DNA of 64,000 nucleotides. It comes from Rhabdophis nuchalis. Lineage: Eukaryota; Chordata; Lepidosauria; Squamata; Natricidae. Below, piece after piece: positions 26,001 to 36,735 of this stretch. A program made the translations under genes and the position numbers. The stretch lies in assembly GCA_039707465.1 (NCBI GenBank), contig CM077652.1:37353118-37417117 (forward strand), in the 5' to 3' direction. How positions within the stretch are numbered: position 1 is the first letter of the stretch; every line of letters starts with the position of its first letter. Below the pieces are notes generated by a model. That model did no database searches. It was not told the DNA's origin and saw only the letters and a list, made by a program, of their open reading frames with translations.

Positions 26001-29000
26001 CGGAGGGCCAGTCAGCCATGGAGATGGTCATCTTGTACTGGGTGTTGCTGTGGGAAAAGACGAAAGGTCAGGCTCTTCCCCTGGATCCCCTCAGTCCCCC
26101 CCCGGCTCTGCTTGACCGCTCGTCCACTCTTACTTGCAGGTCTCCTTGCAAGATTGGATGCACATCTGCCGTTGCTCCTGGCTCATGCGCAGGATGGAGT
26201 AACAGTAGGCTGTGGGGAGGGAAAGACCGTCTTGGCACAAGGCTGTTAATCTGAGCTTCCATGTTACCTTTAATTCTGGGGGAGAAACGCCTCGGAGCCC
26301 CGTTTCCTCTGAGGATTAAGGGGCGCTTGTCTCTTTCTGTTGGGAGCAGCACAGCTGGCCGTCTAGGCAGGGGCTTCGGCTGCAATTAGCTGCGCTTTCA
26401 GATTCCCCCCTCCCCCCCCACCAGTCCAGGAACCTCCGGGGGGCTCTGCAGCTCCCTTGCCTTGTGGGGTCTCTACAGCTGGGGGGCAGCTCCGGAGTCC
26501 CCCCTGTGGGGCCGTTCCTTCCATTTCCTCACCCCAGTCGGGATAATCCTCGTTGTTGCAGTAACGGGCTCCTTCGGGCAGCGGGTAGGAATAGTGGGCA
26601 CACCGGCAGATCTTCACCATCTTGGCTTGGACGCAGGAGCGCAGGCAGGCCTGGGAGAGGACGGGGTCCCGCTGGTCATGTGCTCCCCAAGAGCAGACCC
26701 CAGCCCCAGCCCCTGGGCACTACCACCTCCCCCTTGCCAGTTCTTAGCCAAATTCCACCAAGAGGCCCCCACAGAGGGGCCACAAGGGCTCCTGAGAATG
26801 GGACCACCGCAGCCTCCCACCCCCCGGCTGGCACCCAGAGGGGCTTCTGGCCTGGGGGAGGGGCAGCAGCACTGCTCACCTGGATGGAGTACATGGTTTT
26901 GTACTGGCTTCGGAAGGGGGCCACCTTGCTGCCAGGGTGGGTGCAGTTGGCACAGGCGCCCAGCTCCTTGGCCTGCCAAGAGGAAACACCAGAGAGCCCA
27001 TCTTAGTGACTCTCCCTAGAGCTGGAGAACAGCCCTTTCCAACTGGGCTCCCCCCACCCCTCCCCTCCCAGGGCTCTTCCCATGGGGCAGGGTAGAGGAG
27101 GGGAGCCCGGAGACGAAAGACCCTCTCTTCCCCAAACGCCTTGGCCCTCCTTGCTCTGCCCAGCTGCAAAGGGCGGCTCCTTCCAGAGCTCTGAGCTGGC
27201 CTCTTGCAGGAATCAGGCCAAGGGCCACCGCACGTGGCCAACTGCCCCCTCCCCCATTTTCAAGAGAGACTGGCTAGAAAAGGGCCCCACCCGGGGGGGG
27301 GGGGGGGGAGGGAGGCTGCCAGTGCAAAGTGTTCCCGCATGGCAGCTCCTTCTAAGGAAAGGCACAAAGGGTACCTGAAAGAAAGGAGGGGCCTGTGCAA
27401 CCAGAGGCTTATCTGGAGCCACCCAGCAACCCGGAAAAAAGGGGGCCACCCAGAGACCAGGAAGTGCCCTTGTTCCCTCTCAAGGACAAGGCGGCCCTGA
27501 GGACTTTGGAGACTTCCTCCGCAGTTTCGGGAGGGGACTGGGGCAGATTCAGAAACCGGGGCCCCTTTTGCCCACTTCTTCCCCATTTTGGGTGGGGGTC
27601 CTCTCCCCCCTTCAGACCCAGGGCAGCTCTGTTCCTTCTGGGCAGCCCCACAGCTCCCCTCCCTTGCCCAGCAGGCTCAAGAGGGCTCAGCTTTCAAGAG
27701 GCTGCAGCTGCTCTGCACCTGGCCGGGGGGCGTGTGCGTGTGTGTGAGTCCCCCAGGTGGGTAAAGGGCTCTGCCCACGGAGCAGGAGGGTGGGGCTGGG
27801 GCAAAGCGAGCAGAGCAGGGAGAGAAGGCCTGGCCCTCTAAGGGGAGCCCAAAATCCCCCCCCCCAACAGAATCACACCCAGAGGCACCCTGCAGTCCCC
27901 ACGCCTTGCTTGGCCTGGCAGAGGCCTCGTAGCAGACAGAGGGCCGGTCACTGAAGGCAGCCAGGCCAGGAGGAGAGCCCCTTCCCCCAGTTGCCCATTG
28001 ACGGGAAAAGGGCGTTAAGGGCCCCGGTGCCCCCCCTGCAAGGCCACAGGACTCTGGCCACAAAGACCAGGCAAGGGGGCTGACAGCCAGGGACCCTCCC
28101 TTCACCCACCCCCAGCGCTCCTCCTCCGGCCGTACTGCAGAGTCCCCCAGTGACATGAAAGGGGGGGCCTTGCAGAAAGCCAGGGAGCCCAACTGGAACC
28201 CCCCACCACCTGGGAAGCAGTGTAGTCCTCGTAGAGGTTCTTCACGGGAACGTCGGATCCGTTGATGGTGCAGTCACTGTAGGGGGAGCCCATCCGCTCC
28301 AGTTCATCCTGGGAAGGAAGGCCCGGAGAGGCGGCAATTGTTGCTTCCGGTATCCGGGCACGGATGGTGTGATTCCCCCCCCCCCAAACTGGGCTCCCTG
28401 TCCCCGTTCACATCTCTGGGGAGTGGAAGTCACGCAGGGGTCGCAGTCCTCTTGGGAACCCCTGCAAGAAGGGGAAAGCAACACACACACGTCCCGATGC
28501 AGGAGACCCCCGGGTTGCCTTCCCCCTCCTGGCTGGGCCCCTGTTCCCTCCAGGGGGTCAGCTCAGAGGGGCCCACCTACCACCAGGACGCCGATGGAGG
28601 TCTCGGTCCCTGACATGGCGTAGATGCCCTGGTCCTTCAGGAAAGGGAAGCTGCCCTGCTCGTGCAGCATCAGCCGGGCGCCAGCCGTGGTGGTGAGGAA
28701 GGGGATGTAGTCCTTCTGGCTGATGTCCAGGATGAGCTTCAGCCCTGCAGAGGCAGAGCCCCACAGGCGTCAGCTGAGGGTCCCGGGAGGGGAAGGGGCC
28801 CAGCCTGTCTTCATTCTCTTTGTCGGGGGTCTCGTCTTGGCAGCCAGGCCCACTCAGCCACACCCTGGAGAAGGGCAGGCCACAAGCGGGGTCTCTGAGC
28901 TTGCCACGGGGTCCTTCTGTGGGTCTCCCTGCTCCCGTTTGCTTTGGGATTGGTGTGCCCAGTCTTTGGGAGGGGGCTTGGCATCCACACCCACACAAAC

Positions 29001-32000
29001 TCGGCCTGGAAGAGCAATGCCCGCCTAAGGACGGTTTCCCCCCTGTCTCCAGACCCAGAAGTGGCACTGCAGGACCCCGAGGCCCTTTCTCCCTCCCGTG
29101 GCACCCAGTCTACTTTGAAGTGGGGAGGGGCGTGGGGTCCCCGCCAGCTCTGCAGAGCCCTCCCCCACCTCCAGCTGGAGCCCAGCCAGGCCTTGAGAGA
29201 CCCCGCCCCCCCAGGTACCCACCAAACTCTGCCCCCGGATTGGAGGAGACGAGGGGCTGCTTCTCCACCCCCCAGTTGAAGACGTAGCAGTTGCCGTGGT
29301 CCGGGTGGTAGAGGTGGGTGAAGTTTCTGCGGAAGCCAAGCAGCGAAGAGATTATTCTCACGGGGGGGTCGGGAGGGTGTCCTGGCACCCCTCAGAGACT
29401 GGCCCTCCCCAACCCTTGAGAGGGGGGGGGCAGAAAGTCCTCTTTCTGGCGCTGCCCTGGGGGTCTTCCAGGGAAACCCTCCCCCAAACCCTGAGCTGCC
29501 CTGAGAAGTCAGACAATTCAGACAAGGCAAGTATCTCCGCCTGATGTGGCTTCCCAGGGAAGGTCATTCACGCACTGCCCACGTTCCCACAACCCAAGAG
29601 GCCTAAACTACGAACAGGAAGGTGCCCCAAGGCAGCCAGCCAGCCCCTCTCTTGCCGGAGGTTCCTCTTGAAAGAAGCTGCCACCTCCCCCCCACCCCCC
29701 TGGGAGCCACAGGCGCCCGGCCTTTGGAGGAGGCCCTGAGCCATGAAAGGCCCTGGAGCAGCCAGCTGTTAACTGACCCTGTGAGGCCTCAGGGCTCCTT
29801 GACCAGGGCCTGGGTTTGGCACCCAGAAGAAAGGGGGCCTCTCTTTAACAGATTAACAGAGTTGGAAGGGACCTTGCAGATCATCTAGTCCAACCCCCTG
29901 CCCAGGCAGGAGACCTTACATGTGCCTCTACTTAGGATCGAACTCACAACCTCCTGCTTGTGAGGCAAGAGATCTACCTCTAGGCCACAGCAGCTTCCGT
30001 TTCCCTGCCACTGCCCGGCCTGCCCCACAGGGCTGGGGCTATGATGAGAAGGGCAGGGAGCGTAGAACTCCAGGAAATCCCCTGGTGAAAGGAACGGACT
30101 CTCCTATTGCCCAATGCTTTTTTTCCAGAAGCAAAGGGGCCCAGGTGGGCCTAAGCAAAAGAGCCTTTTTGGCCAGAAACCTTCAAGCAGCTGATGAGGC
30201 TCCGGGCATCTCCGGAAGGCCAAGGGGGCAACGCTGTCCTGGGCCCTGGGGTGACTTAGGGGGGATGTGTAGTCCAGGGCGGCAGCCATTGGGGATCAGC
30301 GAACTATGGCCGGAGGGCAAAGCAAGACAAGGGACTTGTGGCCGATGGCTGCCTGGTGAGACAATGGAGGGAATTTGGCTTTCAACAGAAAAACCCAACG
30401 GTTTGGTGAAGAGGGTCGGCTGCCTCCTTTGCAACAGGAGTTAAAATGATGGATTGATCAATTGACCGATGGATTGATCGCTCCTGGCAAAGCCATGGCC
30501 GGAAGGACAGCCGGCTGCCCTGTGAGCCCAGTCGGGGGACAAGTGGGGTGCAGCCAAGGCCCAGAGAGGTTGTGCAGGGGACGGCCAGGAGGCGGCCAGG
30601 GAAGGGCCAGGGGCAGCGGGACCCCCGGTGGCCTTCGCACCAGAGAAGCACGGCCGGCTCAGCCTCGCTGGGGCTTCATCAGGTCCACCTCAGCCGAACC
30701 TTCACAGGGAACCTGCCGAGGGATGGGTGACTGCTGCCCCCAAAGGTTTCTGGCTCCCCAAAGCACAGGCCTCTTGGCCGGGACCATCCATGGGGGTGAG
30801 CACCCCAAGCCTCGTCTGGCCCTTCTCTGCCTCCTTGGTTTTGGCTTTAAGCTTCTTCTCCGGATCTGGGACGGAAGCTTTTGCAAAGTCTTATTTCAGT
30901 GCGCAGGATCTTCTTTCTCCCAGGGAAATCCACCCTCCGTGGCCGGACTGGGCTGGCAAGGGAATTAAAGCAGCAGGAAGTGGAGGAAGGGCAGCCACGG
31001 TGCTCTTAGCTCAAAGGCCGAGAAGGCAGCACCCTCGTCCCTCCTTGGACATCCCCCCCCCTACCCAGACTGGGGGCAGAGCTTGCGTCACCAAAGGGAG
31101 CGTCTCTGCAGGCCACACACACACACACATAGACACACATTGTGGCTTGTGGTTGTCACCACCCTTGGTGGTGCCAAGGGCCTTCACTTCCTGCTGCATC
31201 TTTCACTCCACCCTCAGTTCAGAGTCTGCAGATGGGCAGCCACGAACTCGCTGGTGGAGTCCTTTATGGGAAGCTCGGGCACTAGATCTCTGCCTTTGCC
31301 TTGGCTTAACCCAGGCTGACCTCTATATCCTGCAGGCCGCAGCAGGGGGGTTCCCAGACAGAGCCTGAAGAGCCGTGGAAGGCTCTGCAGTTAAAGGAGG
31401 TCAAAGGAGGTCCAATGCCCAGGGAATTCCCCTGTGCACGCACCTGTGGTTGCAAGGCTCAGCTCCGTACAGGCAGGCCAAGATCATGTCCTCTGCCTGG
31501 TAGCCCATCTCGATCCGTTGGCTCAGGGGCACTTTGGACAGGATGCTGGTAGACTGCAGGACGTACCACTCGGCCACCGCCTGGGCGGCGCTGGTGAACT
31601 TCCGGTAGAAGCAGTGGGGGGTGAGGTGTGTGCACTGAGGAGGCAAACGGGAGGGAAGGGAGGAGGCGTTGGGAAGGGAAGGCAGGCAGCTGTGAGGAGG
31701 CCTTGGCCTTTTCCGGTGCAGAACACCTTGCTGGTGGGCTGGCCCAGGAATAAAGAGCTCTTGCACAGCTGAGCAAGTGACCTGATGGGCTTCCTAAACG
31801 GATCTACCATTTGGCCCAGTTACCAGCAGAACTGCCAGAGAAATGTCTAGCTGGATGGAATGGGACAATTCATTGTGCCCACCTCACCATGGCCATTTTG
31901 ACACAGCCAACTTGCCATGGGTAACTCAAGGAAATAATCTGCCACTGGTATCCACCACAGTTTCTTTGACATAATTTACATTTTTGAGTTATGCCACATG

Positions 32001-33361
32001 GAATTTTCTGAGTCGAGCTGTCCCACAGCAAGTTGTCCACAGTGAGATGGCCCTGGTGAGTTGGCCATTGCAAGATGGCCATGATGAAATGTTGAGTTGG
32101 TTGCGGTGAATTGTCCTAGACCCCTAGCCAGAAGCTCAGAGCTGTCGGGACCACCCTGTGGGGAAGGTCTGCAGGTGCACCATCTGGCGGGGCTGCCGGG
32201 GGGAGGGGCATTGGAGCAGGGGATGAGTTCCTCCTCTGGGAGGGGAGCATGGGGGAAATCCTCCTCCTCCCCTGCTTACCAGTTTCAGAGCCAGCTTGTA
32301 CCTCCTGGCTTCCGGATTGCCAAAAGAGGAGACGTTGTGGTGCCCTCCAAGAGCAAGAGAGCCGTTGCCAAGGATGTCATGGATGACTGGATGAGCTGCG
32401 TCACTCTCGTCAATCAAGACCAGGGGCATCTGGTTCCAGAGCTGCAAGTTGAGCTTCTCGCTTAGATTTGCTGCAGGGGTGGCCGATGCATTTTCCTGAA
32501 GAGGCTGCAGGATCCTTTCAAGGGCTGCCTCAATCAGCTCATCCAAATCCTTCAGGAAGGGCTTCACCTTAGAATACCTGAGAGATGAGCCAAAGAAAGT
32601 TCTCACCAGGTTTGGTCATCCCAAGTGGAAAAGGCAGATGGGATCCTGTGCAACCAAACAATAACTGGGCACTGGGCCAGGTAGGGAGCCAAAGCAAGGG
32701 CCATGTCAAAATCCTAAGATGCCATCCTTCTTGCTTCCTTGCTTCTCTAGCATCTGCAAGGTAACCTGTCAGCATCTCCTGCCCAATACCTTCTCTGCTA
32801 GGTCAAGGTCAATCAAGAGCCTGGTTCTTACCATGGGTACCAACTGCCCTGCCATTTGGGCCAAGCCAAGCTTTTACAGAAGGAAGTGAGGAGAGCAGCC
32901 TCTGAGCGTTCATGTCCTCAGTCAAAATCTCTGGCTTGGCCTTTATGGAATCCCATCAAATTTTATCAGGAATATTAGGTAGAGTTGATGAATGCCAGGT
33001 TGTCCAGAGACACCCTCCCACCCACCCCCAATACCAGTCTGGAAACTCACCGGAAAGGACTTGCATTGCAGATGGTAACAGCGGGGAAGGTCATGGTCTT
33101 GAAGCCGATGGCCAGAGAGGCTGTAACGTTGTAGGACAGGTAGGTGTTGATGAGGATGCCCCACTGCCAGAACACCAGCGAAGCGAACAGTAGAGTCAGG
33201 AAGAACCAGATCAGCTTCTTCTTCGGACCCTCACAAATGATGCGCTTGGGCCCATGGGTGTTGGTGTTGTCGCAGTACCAGACCAGCAGCTCCTGGTAGG
33301 TGTATCCAGGGCCCTTCTGGAGGCGATGGAGAGCCTTCACAAAGTACTTCTTCAGAGTCAT
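22608..33361 (-). CDS. SCNN1B: SCNN1B, epithelial sodium channel beta subunit (all coding exons)
   Basis: Beta subunit of ENaC, the amiloride-sensitive apical Na+ channel of salt-absorbing epithelia. Coding exons on the minus strand: 33361-33051, 32577-32280, 31634-31444, 29326-29223, 28744-28581, 28308-28210, 26972-26880, 26650-26533, 26209-26134, 26047-25990, 25521-25460, 23669-23594, 23030-22608. All phases join into 690 residues if every exon is used (human about 640). The ATG at 33361 gives MTLKKYF, matching the family start; an acceptor lies 11 bases upstream, so the true exon begins in 5' UTR. Visible parts: gating His36-Gly37, TM1 about 50-70, cysteine-rich extracellular domain, selectivity segment MGGS at 566-569 in TM2, PY motif PPPKYDSL at 657-664, acidic tail. 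From memory, human has 12 coding exons; 13 are seen here (see the exon pair at 28308/26972). Confidence 0.95.
24287..24418. mobile_element. Short hAT-like remnant
   Basis: Ends CAGGGGGCCCCAACC and GGTTGGGGACCGCTG form a terminal inverted repeat typical of a widespread hAT-type family. No clean target duplication was seen. In an SCNN1B intron. Confidence 0.4.
25738..25981. mobile_element. TIR-bearing non-autonomous DNA transposon
   Basis: Ends CCCTGTTTCCCTGAAAA and (reversed) ACTGTGTTTCCCCCAAAA, with repeated AAAATAAG blocks facing each other across a GC-rich middle. It lies just downstream of the SCNN1B exon at 25990-26047, so it sits close to a splice donor. Confidence 0.5.
26880..26972 (-). 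other. SCNN1B: SCNN1B exon 8: extra 31-codon exon
   Basis: A 93-base phase 0-0 exon between TTGGCAG and CAG|GTGAGC, with strong splice signals. It encodes [16 protein letters not shown] then [15 protein letters not shown]. The final YKTMYSIQ matches the conserved lead-in to ACLRSC in the next exon; the rest adds two cysteines (CANC) and a sequon (NCT). A second in-frame acceptor, AAGCCAG|TAC, would shorten it to 24 bases (26880-26903). It may be a duplicate of the preceding exon or the far half of a split exon. Confidence 0.75.
28210..28308 (-). other. SCNN1B: SCNN1B exon 7: first of an unusual exon pair
   Basis: A 99-base phase 0-0 exon encoding 33 residues, [11 protein letters not shown]...[11 protein letters not shown]. 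It has the same length and position as the SCNN1G exon at 63722-63820 (ends NLYNKSYSLQ). The front half is a strong match to beta and gamma ENaC, but the end reads TASQ rather than the usual YSIQ/YSLQ. The donor is CAG|GTGGTG, weaker than the others in the gene. Confidence 0.8.
29849..29994 (-). mobile_element. tRNA-derived SINE with CR1-type 3' tail
   Basis: On the minus strand the head has an A box (TGGCCTAGAGGTAGA, 29987-29973), an anticodon-arm-like TTGCCTCACAAG resembling tRNA-Val(CAC), and a B box AGTTCGATCC (29944-29935). It continues into a CR1-like 3' end (GGGGGTTGGACTAGATGATC). The tail implies mobilisation by CR1. It lies in an SCNN1B intron. Confidence 0.65.
31864..32118. repeat. 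TIR element with GGACAATTCA ends
   Basis: Left GGACAATTCATTGTG and right (reversed) GGACAATTCACCGCAACC form inverted ends; the interior repeats CCATGGCCA/TGGCCAACT-like blocks. A related copy lies at 38070-38304. In an SCNN1B intron. Confidence 0.45.
32280..32577 (-). other. SCNN1B: SCNN1B ectodomain exon (exon 3, finger region)
   Basis: Encodes 99 residues from [14 protein letters not shown] to LALKL. It has several N-glycosylation sequons (NAS, NLS, NGS, NVS). The segment just before the exon end, which in human beta carries a CxxxxC pair (as I recall it), is cysteine-free here and reads [13 protein letters not shown]. The donor is CTG|GTAAGC, phase 0, and the next exon opens with Cys. Confidence 0.85.
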
Positions 33362-33372
33362 AGCAGAAGCTT
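33051..33372 (-). other. SCNN1B: SCNN1B first coding exon (exon 2)
   Basis: The acceptor TTTTGCAG precedes 11 bases of 5' UTR and the ATG at 33361-33359. The exon encodes the cytosolic N-terminus with His-Gly at residues 36-37 (needed for ENaC gating), TM1, and the start of the ectodomain ending NASPF. The donor is CG|GTGAGT, phase 2, completed by G of the next exon. Because an acceptor sits just before the ATG, at least one non-coding exon must lie upstream. Confidence 0.9.
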
Positions 33373-33769
33373 CTGCAAAAGAACAGAAAAAGCCTGAGAC
33401 ATCGGTGGAATAAGAAAAAATCCCCAATCTCTCATTGGTTGGAATAAGCAGCAGCTGGAGAATAAGAAGCCCCAGAGGAGCCAGAGGCAGGTAGGGTGGT
33501 GGCAGCGGCAACAGCAGCAGTGGGGGTGTGTCTCATAATCTTCGACGTTGCTAAATCAGAGCCCTGAATAGGGGAGCAGAGAGGCAGAACCTAGAACACT
33601 AACCCAGGGGGACAAATGTGGCATTATGGGCATCACCAGAACTTGATGGCACACTGGGCAGAGTTAGGTTCCCAACATATATTAAGACAGCTGAACTCCC
33701 CCCTCCCCCCCATAATTACTTGTGCCTCTTTGAAAGTCTGGTCATGTGACACGGGACAGGAGTGAAGGA

Positions 33770-34240
33770 GCACAACTAAATTATGAGGAAGCCCACTTCT
33801 TCCTCTGCAGGCTGATCTTCCCCATCTATCAATTGGCAGACCTAAATCCAGGAAGCCCCCTCTGGCACTCGCCCAACAGCTGTCTGACAACTTTGACATC
33901 AACACACAGTGGAAAGACAAATGGGCTGCTGGACGCCCAGACACACAGAGTGACGTGGATGACCCTAGACAGAAGGTGCCAGGTTTTGACCTTCCTCGCC
34001 AGCTTTGGTCAACTCTGAACAGGATCCGCACTCAACGTGGTGTCTGCCAAGACTCATTGTTTAAGTGGGGTCTTGTCTCTGTCCCTCAGTGTGACTGTAG
34101 TGCTCCTCGACAAAATACCCACCACCTTGTGTCCAAAGGTCCATCAAGAACTTAGACCGGCCAATGTCTGATCACACCACCCGGTCCTTGAATGGCTGGG
34201 CGTTAACATTTAAACCACTAGAAGTCCATGTATTTGTCCT
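33770..34240 (+). mobile_element. Decayed LINE reverse-transcriptase C-terminus, family uncertain
   Basis: Shifted frames encode KVPGFDLPRQLWSTLNRIRT and KWGLVSVPQCDC, a tail with a CDC motif seen in several non-LTR elements. It is broken by frameshifts and a short 3' remnant follows. It lies in the presumed SCNN1B intron 1. Confidence 0.5.
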
Positions 34241-34349
34241 ACATTAAATAAATGACATGGAGCAGCCTCGCCCAAATGCTCTACCTGTCCAGGTAGTTTA
34301 TCATAAGCTCCTGCAACAATGTCAACTACACTTCTTCTTCCTTTTGTTG

Positions 34350-36290
34350 TTACACACAACCATCATCAGGATTTCCATGCTCTGATTCCGTGAATTTCTG
34401 TGCAAGTGTATTTTCTCCTTTACATACATTACTACGTTTCCCCTCGTTTCTCTCCTCCCGAGTAAACTGTCGCCTTCCAGGGCTTCTTGCCAAGCGATTC
34501 CTGATCTCTTTTGATGACGGCTCCATTGGTCCGAAGGTAGAAGAAGGAGCTATGCTGCGTCTAATCTTTAGCAACAGGGAAGAACTGGGGAAAGGAAAGA
34601 AGGTGACTGATACTTTGGGAGGAAGGGACCGTGGTATTCTGGAGTTCAGGATATGAAGAGGAGGAAGAGAGCCAGGCTTGTATGCAGATTCCAGAAAAGG
34701 GAATTAGGATGCCAAGCAGATCAATTCCAGTGGAGGAGAAAAGGCTGGGAGATCCTGCAAAGGAGTATTCTTGGAATCCCTCAATCGCAAAACTCCAGCA
34801 GAAAGTACATGGAAGACATCCAAACATTCCAGCAAAGATCAGCAGCAGCTTCCTCAATGCTGAAGAGCCGTGTGGAGAATACGAAAGGCTGGAGAAATGC
34901 CCGTTTGAACCATGGGTCCAGGTCCCCCATGCCAGGTGGGTTACATCCCAGCCATCTGAAAGGACCGGGGAAGAACAAGGAGCGTTTCAGCAATTTCAGG
35001 AGCCCCAAGAACCGGAGGCCCCTCAGATGGATCTCCGTGTTCGCTGTGGTCCTCAAAGGCCCTTTGAGCAGCTTCTTGCTCTCGCCTGCCTCAGAGCAAA
35101 TGCTCTCCTGGCCACCGGAACAGGGCACAGGATGGCCCACCAGAGCCCGGTTCGTCTTGTGGCAGCTTCCGGGAGAAGCCAGGATGCATCTCTGCAGAAG
35201 CATATGGGATGTGTAGTCCAGGAGGTTCCCAGGCAGCTCCCTCACCATGACCCCCCCTCCCCAGGTTTAACATTGACCTAAAGCAGCCACGTCCTGCAAG
35301 GGCTGGACCCAGGGAACGCCTGGAGGAAGCAAGTCAGGGGAAGGAAAGCGGGGCCATTTCTGGGGCTGAAGGATGAGGGGCCAGAAGGATTGGATGCAGG
35401 TGGCTTTTCTACTGCTTTGGTCTTCAAGATACGCTTCCTTCTGTTGAGCGAAGTCAAGGCGGAGCTTAAGGGCCGGCCGTGCTCATCTCTAGGGTAGCAA
35501 GGACAGGACAGGCATGTCCGAGTGCCTCAGTCCTGCGGGGGGGATTCCCCACTGAGAAGCAGGACTCTGCCCCGAAGAGGAAGCCTTGCGGGAAAGAAGG
35601 AAGCCCAGCGTGGCCAGAGGTGGGCGGCTAGAAAAGGCTCCTGGCAGCCCTTTCTCCCCCACTGGAGGCTCCAGCATCTGCTGGGGTTGCAGGCCTGGAA
35701 CCCCAGATCTGCAACCTCCCTAGGAGGACCGACCAGGCTGAGTACCAGAGACTGTTTTGCATCCCAAGGAAAAGATTTTCAATCCACAACCTATGCAGGA
35801 GGTCAGATCACGTGAGCTGTAAAATTAAGGCCTCCCCCATAAAGCCCCAGAGACTGAAGGGAGCCCCACCAGCTGCCTGTCCCACTGAAAGTTTCCCCTC
35901 CCGTCATCCTAGAAGGCTCTCTGGCATTTAAAGCCTGCCGTATGCAGTGGAGAGCAACAGGCGTCTCCGGACCTTTTCTGGGAGGTCTTAACTGGAAGTG
36001 GACCTTCGGCCCTCCACCTAGCCTCTCCCGAAGTCCCGTTCTACTCCTCCGATCCCCCTTGTGATCCTCCTCTGGACCAGCCCTGCTTTCTCCCAATCCT
36101 CCTTTGTGGGTTGGGGGGACCCAGGCCTAACTTCCAAAGGGGCTCTGACTAATGCAGAAGATGCCAGGCGTGTTGGGGAAGAGGAGACCGAACAAGGAGC
36201 TACCTTCATTTACCTGAAAGGGAGTCATCCATGGGACAGTGCAAGGCATAAGGAATTGAAGTTACATGAAGCCAAATTCTTTTGAATGGG
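34350..36290. other. SCNN1B intron 1 segment: nothing recognised
   Basis: One 216-codon plus-strand open frame (34631-35281) has no recognisable domain and uses no conserved pattern; treated as chance. No repeat family named. Confidence 0.4.
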
Positions 36291-36294
36291 TCAT

Positions 36295-36735
36295 AAATAA
36301 AGAGTTCAGAGAAGAGCAACAAAAAATGATCAGAAGCTAAATCATACAAAGAATAATTGCAGGAGGTAGAATCTAGTGAAAAGAAGGATGGGTGTGTGTG
36401 TGTGTGACATGATAGCAGCCTTCCAATTCTTGAAAGGCTGCCACAGGGAAGAAGGGGCCAATTCACTTACCAAAGCATCTGAAGGCAGGACAAGAAACAT
36501 GGAATCTAGCCGAGGAGAGGAGAGGAGCAACCTAGAAATAAGGAGAAACTTCCCAACAGTGAGAACAACCAACCCATGGAACAGAAGTTGCCTTCAGAGG
36601 TTGTGGGGGCTCCATCACTGGAGGCTTTCAAGAAGAGACTGGACAGCCACTTGTCTGAAATGGTAGAGGGTCTCCTGCAAGGGCGGGGTGGTGGACTGGA
36701 TGACCTCCAAGGTCCTTTCCAGCTCTGATACCGTT
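36295..36735 (+). mobile_element. CR1 LINE, diverged 3' fragment
   Basis: Frameshifted CR1 ORF2 C-terminus (MIAAFQFLKGCHREEGANSL, ERSNLEIRRNFPTVRTTN) and a CR1 3' end with GGACTGGATGACCTCCAAGG. A (TG)n tract at 36393-36407 has expanded inside it. Confidence 0.7.

Noticed and set aside
22608..33361. Possibility that this gene is ENaC alpha or delta
   Set aside because: The PPPKYDSL tail, [13 protein letters not shown] segment, [13 protein letters not shown] pore and the position next to COG7 fit beta.
34631..35281. 216-codon plus-strand open frame in presumed SCNN1B intron 1
   Set aside because: No recognisable domain, no splice partners, not repeat-like; length is compatible with chance.
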